From NCBI GenBank assembly GCA_023078555.1, contig CM041202.1, positions 5,132,522-5,196,521 of the forward strand: 64,000 nt of DNA. Direction: 5' to 3'. Source of the DNA: Ulva prolifera. Its lineage: Eukaryota > Chlorophyta > Ulvophyceae > Ulvales > Ulvaceae. Shown here piece by piece: positions 11,040 through 22,809 of the stretch. The translations under genes were made by a program, and so were the position numbers. Positions within the stretch are counted from its first letter, which is position 1. Every line of letters begins with the position of its first letter. A model generated the notes under the pieces. It worked only from the letters and a program-made list of their open reading frames with translations, searched no databases and was not told where the DNA came from.

Positions 11040-12992
11040 CCCACGCCCCCGGCAGCCTGGACAGCATGTGGTCTGAAATACGTCAGCACAGCACACCTTG
11101 CAGTCCTACCCTTACACGGCCTTGCCTCCATCAGCGAGCTAACGACAGCTGGACTTGAGACGTTAGCCCACGCCACGATGCAGTCCGCCATCAAAAAATA
11201 CATTTCTGGCAACAGGCTTCGCTGCAGTTGCACACACCCAGCGGTCACACAACACGTCCTGTGAATCAACTTGCTTCACTGCTGTTAAACACATGCAAAC
11301 CACCTCCTGTGCCAAGATCACTCGACTGGGTGCTGCAGCAGTTCCACGAGCTTCCTAGGAAGCCATGCAGGCGCACATCCGTGTTTCAGTGGCAACGCGC
11401 AACCCCAAGCAGCTTCGGTGCCAACAAACAGATACTGATCTTCCAAAAGTGCTTCTCAAGTGGACTGTGAGTACTGGTGGAGTTGATGCTGTTACCCGAC
11501 ATGGACGGTAGTACTGTCTCGGTACTGTGTTCGGACTGTGGTCAACGCAGCGTTGCCGCATCGTACGAGGAAAGGTCGGACTGGATCGCCTTAGTCGGAC
11601 TGTGGTCACCGCAGCACTGTAGGAACATCATCATCTGTTTTTTGGCACCGCCGATGGCGTGTTGCCACCGAAACACGGAAATTTGTTGCACAGCTGCACA
11701 GCCCTGACTGCGGCTTCTCTGCTTCTCTGCCAACTCTGGACACTCGTCCTAATCACTTTGGCCTGCGTGAGCACAGGCTGGGGCCCTCAGCTGACATCAT
11801 CGACCAGGTGAACAGCCAGACATCACGACTGCATCTGTGCCATTCTGATCCACATGGACTGGCAACGACAGCCACGTGCCCCAGAAGCCTCAACATCACT
11901 GTAACCAAACAATCCACCGACACTTCTCACTACCCCTGCTCCCATGCGATACACCCATGTGATTCTTGCACTCTTGAGGTGTTCCAATAACTTTTCAGGC
12001 TATCAAAGTCCGGTGAGGTGTGCACAGCTGGCTACGCCTCACTCTTCACACAGCACTGCAGCACCCTCACTCTCAGTGGGCCTGAGGGCCCGCCCTGACA
12101 CACCCAAGGCCTGTCAGTGCCTGGCCACCATGCGTGAAAGGCACCACGAGGGGCCGCCTCGGCACGGAAGGGCATGGCCTGATTGATCATTTCGCCACAC
12201 AAGGCATGCCATCTAACAGCCTCGTGGAATTTTCACTCACAGACACCACAAGCCAGAATGCTGAAAAGACGATGCTGCGGACTGACACACAGACAGCTCC
12301 ACATGCATATCACCACAAACGAAGTCACGGGAGGGCATGGCCTTGTTGAGCAGTGCTACCACGCGCCATACCACGTCAGGTGTCCCACGGACAGAAGCGG
12401 AACACCAGAGGGGTGAACAGACGATCCATTGGACTACCCCACAGACACCACAACGCAACTACAAGCATGGTCACATGCAAGCACACAGGAAAGTAACAGT
12501 TTCCACACAGACCATCCTGGAAGCTATCAACAGACAATTGCTATCGCAATGCTTCACCCAGACCCTCCCGTGAACAACCACGTCAGCCCCCTTCCCCTCA
12601 AAACTTGAATCCTGGACGTCAGACACTGCCACTTATTCACCGGTCGTAGCCATAGACCGCGCTAGCTGGAGCGCCACGGATGCCAAACCAAACCCCACAA
12701 GCAACTTCACCTCATCACAAGGATGCAAATGCAGCCTCCACACACCACAGCCGTTGCAGCTGCTCCTGACTCGCACACACCTCAGCCCGTGGCATGGGTG
12801 CCTCTGCTCCAACATGTCCGCACCGCTAGAGGATCTCTCTGCGGTGATTGCGCCTCTGCCAGCCACGCCTCCAGAGGCGAGCATGCCTCAAGCAACGCAG
12901 GTGTAGCAGCACCACGAGCTAGGATCGCAGGAAGGCGGGCGAGAGCTTGAGCATTGACAGGATTGGACGCGGGATGTTCGCGGTGTCGGGCG
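11040..12992. other. Intergenic duplicated sequence, no gene supported
   Basis: This stretch holds the counterpart of the left flank of gene A: 11214-11250 matches 1509-1545, and 12886-12921 matches 2862-2896 (a shared core of caggtg-agcagca-cacgagct). Reading frames are short and conflicting. Confidence 0.45.
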
Positions 12993-15900
12993 TCACGCCG
13001 ACCAGTCCCTCAGAAGCTCGTGGAAGCGAACCGCTGCCTTGCGGCCTGCACCTGCCCCGCGGTGGAGTGTCCAGGCCGGACCACAATGTGCGACATGCAT
13101 GGCCATGCCGGCAGCGTGCCCGCAGCATGTTGCAACGGGGCGGACGCGGCCGACAATGTTGCATGATCGGCAACAGCCAATGCTTCCAGACAACAAGGCA
13201 CGCACGCAGGCATGCATGTGCGGCGAGGACTCGTCCGGCGCTCCTGCCGACAGTCACGGAACGATCCATGCTGCGAGAGCTGGACCTGCCATTTTGCCGG
13301 CAAGAGCTGTGTGCAGGCATGCATGAGATCGAGGTTGCGGGCGGGTGGGGGAGTGAACACCTTGGCCAGCCTCGGCCTCCTGCGCTTCCAGCACGCGGTG
13401 CCGCACCAGCAGCCGCAGCGCGGCGTCGATGTCGGCCAGCAGCTGCGGGTCAAACTGCTGAACAAACGGCGACAGCGCGATGCTGTCGTCCTGCTGCAGG
13501 GGGATCTCCAGGCAATCGCCTCCGTGTGCCTCCTCCACCATACCGCCGTCGTTGCTGCGCGGCGCGCTTGTCGACGTGGGCATGACCCAGGTCAGCCTGC
13601 TGGCCAGGGCTCCAAAGACGCCCTCCATGTGCGTGCGCCGCGGCGTGGCCAGCGTCACCTCTTCCGCAGCCGCTTCCGCCACGGCGGACCAGAGGTACCA
13701 CTCGCTGGAGCTGAGCTGAATAATAATGCGCAGCACGACCTTGGCCATGCATGCGGCGGGTGTTGGCGTCGAGGAGCCGTGCGGCGGCGCGGTGACCTGG
13801 CGGAGCACTTGCAGGTAGACCTCGTGGTTGAGGGTGGCATATGCATTGAAGTGCGCCGACGCGGCTTGCGCCTGGGCTGTCATCGAGGGGAGCTGCTCGG
13901 CGCATTCGCTCCAAACGTCTTTCAAGTCATTGGACAGTGTGTTGACGATGCTGCGGCGCCCGGCGTCTAATATGCGGAGGCGCACAGCCGAGTCGACAAG
14001 CTTCAGGAGGTGGGGGCTGCCCTGGCACTTCTTGACGCATGTTTCGATGGAGGCCTGCAGGCGTGCATGTGTGAGGAGCCGGCGCGTCATGAAGTTACGG
14101 ATCTACCACTCACACAGGCCGGATGGCACAGCCCGCTACTCGATCTGCCGAGTTCGAGCCTGGCCATCACAGCTGCAAACAAGCCCAAGTCTTGACTGCG
14201 CCGATCCTCCATGTGAGAAGGGCGTGCATGTGAGCCTGCTCCGCCTGTCGACTGGCTACCTCGTTTGCGCTGTTGCCTGAAGCCTCTGACGCACACAAGT
14301 TGAACGGCCGGGCACAGTACATGCAACATGCAGATGAAGGGTCCTTGAGGCGACCCGTGGCTCCGGCCGATGCAATGCGGTACAAGCGTGCATGCACCAG
14401 GCTTGTACAGCAGAGAGGCACACCTGCACCTCCACCGAGGCGGCGTCCGCGTCCGTGGCGGAGCCTTTCCCACGCACTAGCGGCTAGCCGCGCTGCGAGC
14501 TCCGACATCACATGCTCCTCGTTCTCGGTGCGCGTGAGCGTGAAGCAGCAAGGTTCGGGGAGCACAAGGCAAACGTCCTCGTTGCGGGTGGTGATGAGGA
14601 GGCATGAGTTGCCAAGGCGGAGCACGAGCTGCGCGAGGGGTTGGTGCTGGTAGAAGCATGCCGGGTCGTTCAGGTTCTCCAGCACAAGCAAGGATTCGCT
14701 CTTACCGGCATCGTCCGCGAGGTCCTGGGCAATGCCCTCATCGGCCACATCCTACTCGGCGTCGGCGGGAGTAAAACAGCATGACTCCGTCAGGCACTCG
14801 GACAGACAAGGCGCCCGCGTGTCGTCTGGTTCTGTCACAACAAATTTCGACTCCACAGGAACTGGCACATGTGAAGAAACAGAGCTTCCGAAGAGAGCGG
14901 GTTCGAGCCTCATCCAGTGGCGGCATCGGCGCTCCGGGGGTGGTGAGTGGAGCATACATCACTTCTCCGCGGACCAGCACACACATACACATACATGGGC
15001 TGGGAACCTGAGCTCCTCTATGTTTGCAGCGCACCCGAGCCGCCAGGTGTGCGGCCCGTGGAGCACACGCGCTACAGGCTGGACCCAGCACCACTGGCCC
15101 ACATTGCAGAAGGCAGCGCTATGTGCATGGACATGGCACACGTGGTGGCCCACTTGACGAAGCATCGACACAAACATATACACCTCACGATATGAAGTGT
15201 CAACGCCATCCGCTGCAGCGGAACCCTCGGCTGATGCGATACTGTGTGGCCTTGAATGTTGTGGCGGAGGAGTGGCAGAGTGGGAGGGAGGGGGAGACGC
15301 ACCGATGGGGCGTCGCGGCCGGTCCACGATCGAAACAAATCCGCGATGTTTTCGCACTTGCCACCCTGGCACCTGTAGGACACCGCACGGCGGAACTTCG
15401 TGGCGAGCATTTTCTGCACACACACACACACACACACGCACGTATGCAGCACTGCGGGGAGGCCGCAAGGCATCCACGGACCAGGAGGACCTCACACGGT
15501 CTCCTCGAAGCAGCCCACAAGGATGCTTACACTCCCTCGGAGCGACAGAGCGAGCCACGCACCCTTCCTCGAATGGAAGCAGAACACTGTGAGCATGAGG
15601 GCAAACACGCAGTCACAGCGCGCTGGCTGACCAGCACGCGTGCACGCATGCATGCACACGCACACAGCGGGCACATGCACGCAGCAGGCACATGCACGCA
15701 TACAGCTGCACCTGGCTGTTGACAAGCCACTGTATCTCCTCGGAAAGGGCGGTCTTGCCGAACGCCGGAGCTCCACACACCACCACGATCTTCTCTCGCC
15801 CAGAGTACAGTGCCTCTGCGACAAGGCCGAACAGCGGCGGCCGCACGTAGAGGATCGGCCGCTGCGGTGCGACACTGACCTTGCGCCGCGCCTCGTCGAC

Positions 15901-16722
15901 CGCGGAGCACGCCTCGCGCAGCGCCCCCAGCGCGTCGTCCAGCAGCTGCCGCTGTGCCCCGCAGATGTCGGAGACCAAAGTGCCCACGAAGGCGGCCGGC
16001 ACGCGGCCGCACTTTGCCCAGCAGCTCGCGCCGGCCTCCATGTCCGCGCCGAGGCTCGCATCTCCACCGGCAGCTGCGCCGCGGCTGCGGGGGAGCAGCG
16101 GCGCCGTTGCCGCGGTGCTGTGGCTCCTGCCCGTGTCGTCGCTGTCGGCGGCAGCGACAGTGCCTACACCACACGGCCAGGCTGTGAGCACGGTGCCGCA
16201 CGGCTGTGGCTGCAGCACCACATGGCCCGCCATGGCGGGTGCGAGCGGGGCGGCTGGCGAGGTGGAGTCGGTGCGAGCGGCACATGCATGCTCACCCGTG
16301 TTGCTCGAGCCCGCAGCCGCCTGCCTGGGTGCCCTCAACGCAGGCTCTGTGGTGGTGGCATGCACGGCATCCACTGCCGACGCGCTGCGCTCGGCCACGG
16401 CCACAGTGCCGGCCGTTGCAAGTGCCGCGGCCGGCACATAGCGGCGCAACTCTTTGAGCGCCGCGTAGGTCTGCAGCTTGAGCTCCCAGACGGCGGTGTT
16501 GAGGTCGTCAAAGTCCACAGGGGCCATCTCGAGCATCAGCAGGCGGTCGAGGCGCTGGGCGGTCTGCTCGGCGGCAGAGATGGCGGCATCGGCGCGCGCC
16601 ACGGCGGTCGGGAGGGTGCGCTGCCGCGCCTTGTAGCCATAGTAGCCCTTGACGAGGCTCTTGATCAGGTCAAGGCATAGGCTGAACTCCTTGACAACAG
16701 CCGAGACGGTTCCAACTTCCAT
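12993..16722 (-). pseudogene. NB-ARC gene copy B, probably decayed
   Basis: A tandem paralogue of the gene at 2920-7258 with the same five-exon layout: 16722-15712, 15413-15303, 14751-14424, 14054-13361 and 13045-12993. Walker A is GAPAFGKT and the GLPL-type motif is CQGSPHLLKL. Walker B reads LLVLEN where copy A has LLVLDD, so both acidic positions have changed and ATP hydrolysis is doubtful. Exon 2 is exactly the same length as in copy A (111 bases). Exon 3 has a net one-base frame difference before its likely donor at 14424. Exon 5 stops after RKAAVRFHELLRDWSA, about 40 residues earlier than in copy A. The TAG at 14754-14752 is not counted as a stop: it aligns with the cag acceptor of copy A. 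A working gene with different splicing, or a sequencing error in exon 3, remains possible. Confidence 0.7.
15421..15440. repeat. CA microsatellite in intron 1 of NB-ARC copy B
   Basis: A run of alternating ca repeats begins just upstream (in gene orientation) of the exon 2 acceptor at 15414. Confidence 0.8.
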
Positions 16723-19145
16723 GCGCAGGTCCTGCAGTGGCAGTTATGGCCGTTGCTCTGTTCGTTCTCGGCAATGAGCTGTGCTGCTGTGAGGGATGCC
16801 TGTGAACATTATTCTGTTGAGCTAATCATCCATATTCTGTACGGGACAATGCAGGTTGTGGAGCACGTGTTCTACGAGACAGTGGTGATGCTGCTGCATA
16901 TACTGGGCACATGTGTGTATCGCCGAGTCCTCCGCAACATGTAGGGGGCGCCTGTTGCGGATTTGACAGGCTTTTGGCAGCCGCTGCTGGTGCATTCAGC
17001 ATTGACCTGTACAAGTGACGTGCGCTGGGCTACATTGTCGTGCACACCAACTCCAGGTCACACGCGAATGGCAGAACACCAGACGCTGACATATCAGGAT
17101 TGGAAAGCCGATCTCAAAGCGCGATGAAAAGCGTTGTGTACTCTGCAGCGACCGGGGGCAGGTATGGGCGTTGCCGCAGGTGCTCTGTGGCACATCGCAG
17201 CTTCAGCACACATCATCTCAGTGTTAATGGAACAACTAATGACAAGCGGAGGTTTGCTGGGAGGTGAGATGCAACGAGGCAAGAGGCACCGCAGACATCC
17301 GTCCAAGCGGAACACATGGCCACAACAATGCCACTCGAGCACGCGACGTCATGGTCTGCGACGCTCTGCAGCCCTCCTGGCTGCAGAGCGTCGCAGACCA
17401 TGCCGAGGCACTGCGTCGCAGTGGCTATGTAACCGCAGTGTTTGGATGTGTTCACTTGGTACTGGTACGAAGGACAAACAGTGTTTGCACTGGCGTGCCG
17501 TCTGCTCTTGGCGCTCTCTGCAGCCCCACGTAGGTTGGTGTTGCTGCCGGGACTGCCATTTCCGAAGTGAGTGTGCATGTGACGTGGCCTCCCTACAGCA
17601 TGATGAGGCCAATGCCGTAGTGAGTACGCATGATTTGTGATGATCAGTGTTTGTCTCTGTCTCAGCTTCTTTCGGGAGGCCCGTAACATCTGCATGCTGT
17701 ACACGTGGGGATGGGCTTGTTGGGCTATCACATGGGTCAGTGATGGATTCTGCATAGCGGGTGCTCGATATGACCAGTATTGCAGCAGCCAACTGGGGCC
17801 AAAGGTTCGAGCCAGGGCGTACCTGGTACAGCAGCGGTTATCTCATGCACGGTCTTGGGGGTGGACGGAAGACCGTGTGGGATAAATTTGCTACGTCCTT
17901 TTTGCTGGCAGAGCTTCAACCATTGGAAAGGAAAGCTGTGTCTGTTTAGCTGGCGGCTGCAACGGTGTCTCGCTGTGTCAGGCTGGCCTAGGCACTGGTG
18001 CCTCGAGGTTGGTGAGACTTCGAGAAGCTCAGTGGATAACTCTGCTTGATCTGTACTGGGGTTTGTGCCCGGTCCCGACAGACTGCAACAGCACACTTTC
18101 GCTCAGGGACTGGTACAACAAGCCAGACGTGATTTGCACAGCAAGTCTGAGAACTGCAGATTGACAGCATGAGTGGGTGCCTTATTGAATTAGAATTGCA
18201 CATTCTCGGCAGCTGCGTAGCGCACGTCTGACTGCATGATGGTGCAAGGCTGGGTCACTGGTCTGTCTCCGCGTCCCTGATGATGCACAAGACTGTCGGG
18301 GTAACAATGGACAAGGTGCCTCAGCCACGCGAAAGTGATCGCCAGTCGACCCACGCGACGGCACCGTCGTCGCCGTCGACCCACGTACACAAGCAAAAGA
18401 CATGTATCTTTCGTTCAGAGCTGTCGCCTGCACCAAAGCTCACACCAATGCCAAGTCATTGAACCATGTTCAAGAGACCTGAAATTGAAGCTGAGCACTG
18501 CGTGGCCATCGCTGCTGCAGCTCATTGCACCGCTATCGCATTCAACTGCAACTTGCAATTCCATTGTGCTCTGACCGCCGCTCAGGCCTCTGCGCATGCT
18601 TGGCGTGGCACCGCCGCGCCTGTTGCACCTTGTACTCCATTTTCGACCCCAAGGATTCCGAATCATGCACTCGATCGGCCTGAACTCAACTACAGGCTGA
18701 TATCGCGGACGTCGCTGGTCTCGGGTCCCCAACAAATCTAAAGTCGGGGCTGCACATTTCAGCATCTTGAATTTGGTTGGCTCGTGGCGGATTCCGTCCG
18801 CGCCGGCCCCAGTGGCTGCACCCAAATGCACAGATGACGCAATTCTGCTCATGCCTTGAATCGCGGCGTGGCAGGCGCACACCTCGGTCAAGCGTCGCCG
18901 CTGAAACGAGATGTCACCCTTCAACTTTACCCATTGTCATGCACCGACTGCAGACTGGCACAGCACCACGATGTCCGCCTCAGGCATCGCACCTGTCTGC
19001 CTGTCGAGCACGACTATCGACGTTTTCGAAAATTACACTTGACATGTTGGCGCACCGGAGTGGCCTGTGATGCGCAATTCCGCAACGGAGCCGTTATCTC
19101 CGGAAGCGTTGCAACGCCTACAATTGTTTTCACAAAACTTGTATG
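16723..19145. other. Upstream flank of NB-ARC copy B, no gene supported
   Basis: It is homologous in patches to the flank upstream of copy A. It contains the 22-bp hairpin at 17350-17402. The remaining reading frames overlap on several strands and have no recognisable domain. Confidence 0.45.
17350..17402. repeat. Perfect 22-bp inverted repeat
   Basis: CATGGTCTGCGACGCTCTGC with its last two bases AG (17350-17371) is followed by a 9-base spacer and the exact reverse complement at 17381-17402. The perfect match means recent formation or conservation. Confidence 0.85.
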
Positions 19146-19153
19146 CTCAAGGC

Positions 19154-20560
19154 AGGGGGTCAACCACTCCCGCTACATGGTGGGCCCACCTACGGCGCGC
19201 AAGATCGGCTGCGATTTTGGCCGCTTGGGGAAGACTTTGGCTATTGTCTATGTTGACTGGGCATTCGTAGTGTGCCATCTCGCTGTTGGGGAGTCTCCCC
19301 AACGCAAACCCGGGTTTTGTCGATTTACCGCGCTTTCCCCAAACGAGGGTCGTTCATGCCCAAACGTGTGCCATTGCATCGAGAACACACAGCACACTCA
19401 AAATATGCTATAATACTCACCGGGTTATGACATATTGCTTCTGTCACATTTGTGGGTAGCATTCGGCAAGTGAGGTACTATTCAACCTGATCGGGCCGAC
19501 ATGGCGGGGCGCTCACGCACTGGTCAGGCGACATGCCAGCATTGATTGGCAACATATTGCGTGTTGAGTATTGCGTGTTGAAGGACCCTGCCTCAATTTT
19601 ATGTGCAACGGTGAATGCCCATGTTTTGTAATGCAACGTCACATCTACACCTTATTTCATAGCATGTCACTCAAATGATACCACAAATGCACATCAATGA
19701 TGTATCCAACGTGTATCCAGCATCCACAGCTCTATTGAAATGATTCATTAGTGTACAATGGCGAGGCATGATCACAGCAGGCCAGAGTAACTTAACACGT
19801 CTCCAGTGACACTACGCAAAAGATGACCTAGGCATACCTACGCTGACGTCTGACGTCAGAAGTACACACGTAGCAGGTGGACTGCAAAGCTCCGGATCAT
19901 GCTCCATCACAAGGGCCTGTCAGGCCTGTCACAGGAATCAAGATACTCATGTGCCCCATGCCGACATCAAACGTTCTACGAGAGTGACAATCAATCAGGA
20001 TCAGGCAGTGAAGGTTTGATATCTCGTGTATAATTCAGTTCGAGCCACTATCCCATGCTACACACAGATCGCAGGTAGGACGCCCTGTCCGGATATCCAG
20101 AGATTCGAACCTATCCAGCATTATCAGAAGGATTAATACGACTCAAATTGCATACCGTGCGTCACTATGTGGCCAGCCTCCAGGAAACTCAGCCGTATAC
20201 AGCTTCATGAAGCCTCACCGACGAAAAACATGCACATACAGCCTTGCGATCACCAACAAGAGCTTCAGAGAGCTCATTTTAAAGGCTTTTGGGGACACAT
20301 GCGAACGTTTGGGGAGGTTTGGGGAGGCGACTGAGCGTCTGGGCCTGTTGGGGAGCCAGCGTCGCGAAAGGCCGATTTTCCCCAACCAGACGAGCCATAT
20401 GGACGATCATGGGCCATTTTCCCCACCCGAGTGAGATGACACACTACGAATGCCCATTCAACATAGACATTAGCCAAAGTCTTCCCCAAGCGGCCAAAAT
20501 CGCAGCCGATCTTGCGCGCCGTAGGTGGGCCCACCATGTAGCGGGAGTGGTTGACCCCCT
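19154..20560. mobile_element. Non-autonomous DNA transposon, 130-bp TIRs, 8-bp target duplication
   Basis: The terminal inverted repeats 19154-19283 and 20431-20560 differ at only about four positions and begin AGGGGGTCAACCACTCCCGC. The element is flanked on both sides by CTCAAGGC (19146-19153 and 20561-20568). The 1.4-kb body has no transposase-like frame. It is rich in ccccaa/ttgggg tracts and has a perfect subterminal hairpin, GTTGGGGAG/CTCCCCAAC, at 19285-19303. Eight-base duplications are made by hAT, P, KDZ (Zisupton-type) and some other superfamilies. The AGGGGG terminus does not decide between them. Near-identical arms point to a young insertion. It must rely on a transposase made elsewhere. 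Confidence 0.85.
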
Positions 20561-20568
20561 CTCAAGGC

Positions 20569-22520
20569 CGAAGTTGACCGCTTGTCTGAACTGCTTACAA
20601 GAGGACTTGATGCACCGCGCGTAGAGCTGGCGTAAGATTTAAGCATATGCATCTTGCTGTCTTCCGAGTGCTCTTGCATGTGGCAGTCTTTCTTCCGTGT
20701 ATGGTGAGCGACGAGCGAATGCGCGGCGTGAGCCGCGCGTTTGCGAGGAGCCCCTCCGCGCACAGAAAAAAAGTGCACCTGACATCCCGGGCAAATTGAA
20801 AAGTCAGAGCGGGTAATCCGATGTGAAATTTACAGTGGCCCTGACAGCCCGGGACAAACATAAATATTTTGTACACCACTGCATCCGGGATCCTGAAGCA
20901 TGCAGCCGGGCCTCAACACGGCAGCATCCGAGGTGACGCTTCTGATTCCGTCCATGGTATAATCGGGAACGTATTTCGCTTCCTACCACTGCTAAATTGG
21001 CAGCACGGTTTCGCAGTGCTGTGGCAATTACCAGCTCGGCAGAGGGACCAGCCCATCCCTGACTCGACGCCGAGCGCACATTCGCAATGCGCAAGCGTGC
21101 AGCGACGCACAGGCCGAAGGACCTGCTGGACAAAACGTATTATCAAAGGCACACCTTCGCACCGTCCTACGGGATATGCGAGCATTTGAGCCTGGCTGAG
21201 GACATGCTGAAGACCTTGCGCTTTAAACATGTACAGCTCCTTCACAGCGTAATGGAAGAATGCACGGGCCTAAGCAGCCCACAGAAGGGGATCTTCTCTC
21301 GCGTGATAACCACTGGACAGCATATTTTGGTGATTTGTGCTTCTACGTAACAGCTGCAGATAGAGCGATCGCGTGAGCCGACAGCGTTTGACTGTCTACG
21401 GGTGTGAAACGGCATTATGAGCGGATCCTTGGCATCTCGTACTGACCGCATTGATCACCACTGCAGTGCACTGCTGCAGGAGGTCGGTAAGCGGAGAAGG
21501 AGCTTCGAAAGCGCGTCGAGCTCACGCGCCTACATGTATCTCGCGTGTACGTATACGAGATACATGAATTCCTAGGTAGGTGCGCTCACCACCGCGTTGC
21601 AACGATGCCTTCATGCGCATGCAGAGCTACGTACATGCACGGCATGCACCGCGCATGCATAAGCGTTCACATTCACAGGACACACTAGACATTCCACGTT
21701 GAGCAAGACATCTACACCCCCGTGCAACAGATCCGTATCTCACATCCTATGAGTCATATATATACATTTTCTGGGCGTGATGGGTGCTGCGTGCGTGGGT
21801 GTCTGGGTGTTTGCTTCGTCTGCAGCATGCTTGCACGACGGGCATGCTTGCTCGTTCGCGGTGCTGCCCGCCTTGCTGCGTTTATCCTTGTAACATATGT
21901 GGCATGCATGTGTCCAGCACGCCGGCAGCACCACGCATGCCACCCACAGTCTCAGGTAGCCATTGAGGCTCAAGATGCGGCAGCAGCGTAGTGCACAGAG
22001 TTCACCTGACACTCTCAAGGAGAGTGAACGGATTCAAATCAACAAACCAACCAGCACTAGAGCTAGCCTCTCCCGAAACAATCGTCAGCACATTCCCAAC
22101 TTGAGCACACAGCAGCGCAAGAAAGTGCGCCCATCGGGCGGCATGTGCACATGTACAGTTCTAAGGCCTTCAGTGGCGGTGGCATACGCTGCGGCTGTGC
22201 TGGGATGTTCTTGGGGCAAAGAATTTGCTCAGATTCGAGCTGGGCCATGGAGAGGTGGATGTTGGGTACATAGCACGTAGTGGATGATGTGCTGCTGGAC
22301 CACGCCGTTGATGCATACATATGTGGCCACAACGAAACGACCGCAGCTTTTGTGACAGATCAGTGACATGCTGGCGCGCCCGCCACTGGACCTTCACAGG
22401 TGTCCTAGGAGGTCACGGCAGCGGGGCTGTGCTGGGTCGGCGGCAGCCGTCGATCGTGGCCGTGGAGGGCCTCTCGTGGAAGCATATGACAATGCCGTCC
22501 ACGCCCATGCACCTCAACGT
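20569..22520. other. Repeat-bearing intergenic DNA, no gene supported
   Basis: A LINE-type 3' terminus is at about 21857-21892 (plus strand, ...tttatccttgta). Palindromic tgcatgc strings are common around 21600-21660. No exon chain or domain could be read. Confidence 0.45.
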
Positions 22521-22526
22521 GGTCTT

Positions 22527-22612
22527 TTACCCCTCTGGCATGTAGTCCCGTTCGTTCCGAGTTGTCAATATTACATATGTTCTCGTCACGATACGGCTAA
22601 GTAAATCCAGAT
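22527..22612 (+). repeat. Dispersed repeat family 2 (GAGTTGTCAA...ATACGGCTaAGTAAATCC)
   Basis: This about 85-base segment has relatives at 4201-4257 (minus), 43082-43162 (plus), 56224-56300 (minus), 57033-57105 (minus) and 61359-61435 (minus). The shared landmarks are gcatgt-gtcccg, then c(g)gagttg and, 25-30 bases on, (g)atacggct(a/g)agta. The copies at 22527 and 61359 are the most alike. It may be a transposon end or a short retroposon; no target duplication was recognised. Confidence 0.6.
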
Positions 22613-22628
22613 CGACTGTACTTTTTCA

Positions 22629-22806
22629 TGCAAGGTCCAGTGGTGCAGGGGCCATGTGACACTGGGTGCTGGCACGTTGCCACGGCCATACACACGACGC
22701 CAGCCTCTGCATCCCCAGGGCTTGACCAGGTGAGCGTCATACAGCTCCGCGTGTGCAGGATTGCAGTGGCAATCCAGTGACGTGGCCGCTGTACTACCGA
22801 ATTGCC
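22629..22806. repeat. Inverted pair of tRNA-like segments
   Basis: The plus-strand segment 22629-22664 (caaggtccagtggtgcaggg, then ccatgtgacactgg) faces a minus-strand relative at 22766-22806 (plus reads gtggcaatccagtgacgtgg, then ccgct). Both resemble the arms of the palindrome at 49396-49497. The box-A-like core ggtccagtggt hints at tRNA ancestry. The arms are too diverged to fold as a tRNA. Confidence 0.45.
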
Positions 22807-22809
22807 ATG

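Noticed and set aside
14752-14754. In-frame TAG in NB-ARC copy B exon 3, first read as a nonsense mutation or as evidence for a code with TAG = Gln
   Set aside because: It aligns with the cag acceptor of copy A at 5527-5525. Conservation and phase begin right after it in both copies, so it is a tag splice acceptor.
15640-16680. Long plus-strand open frame of 346 codons
   Set aside because: Antisense of NB-ARC copy B exon 1, whose minus-strand reading carries the P-loop and matches copy A.
19154-20537. Two similar open frames in opposite orientation (containing GPPTARKIGCDFGRLGKT)
   Set aside because: They are the two terminal inverted repeats of one transposon, not a pair of divergent genes.
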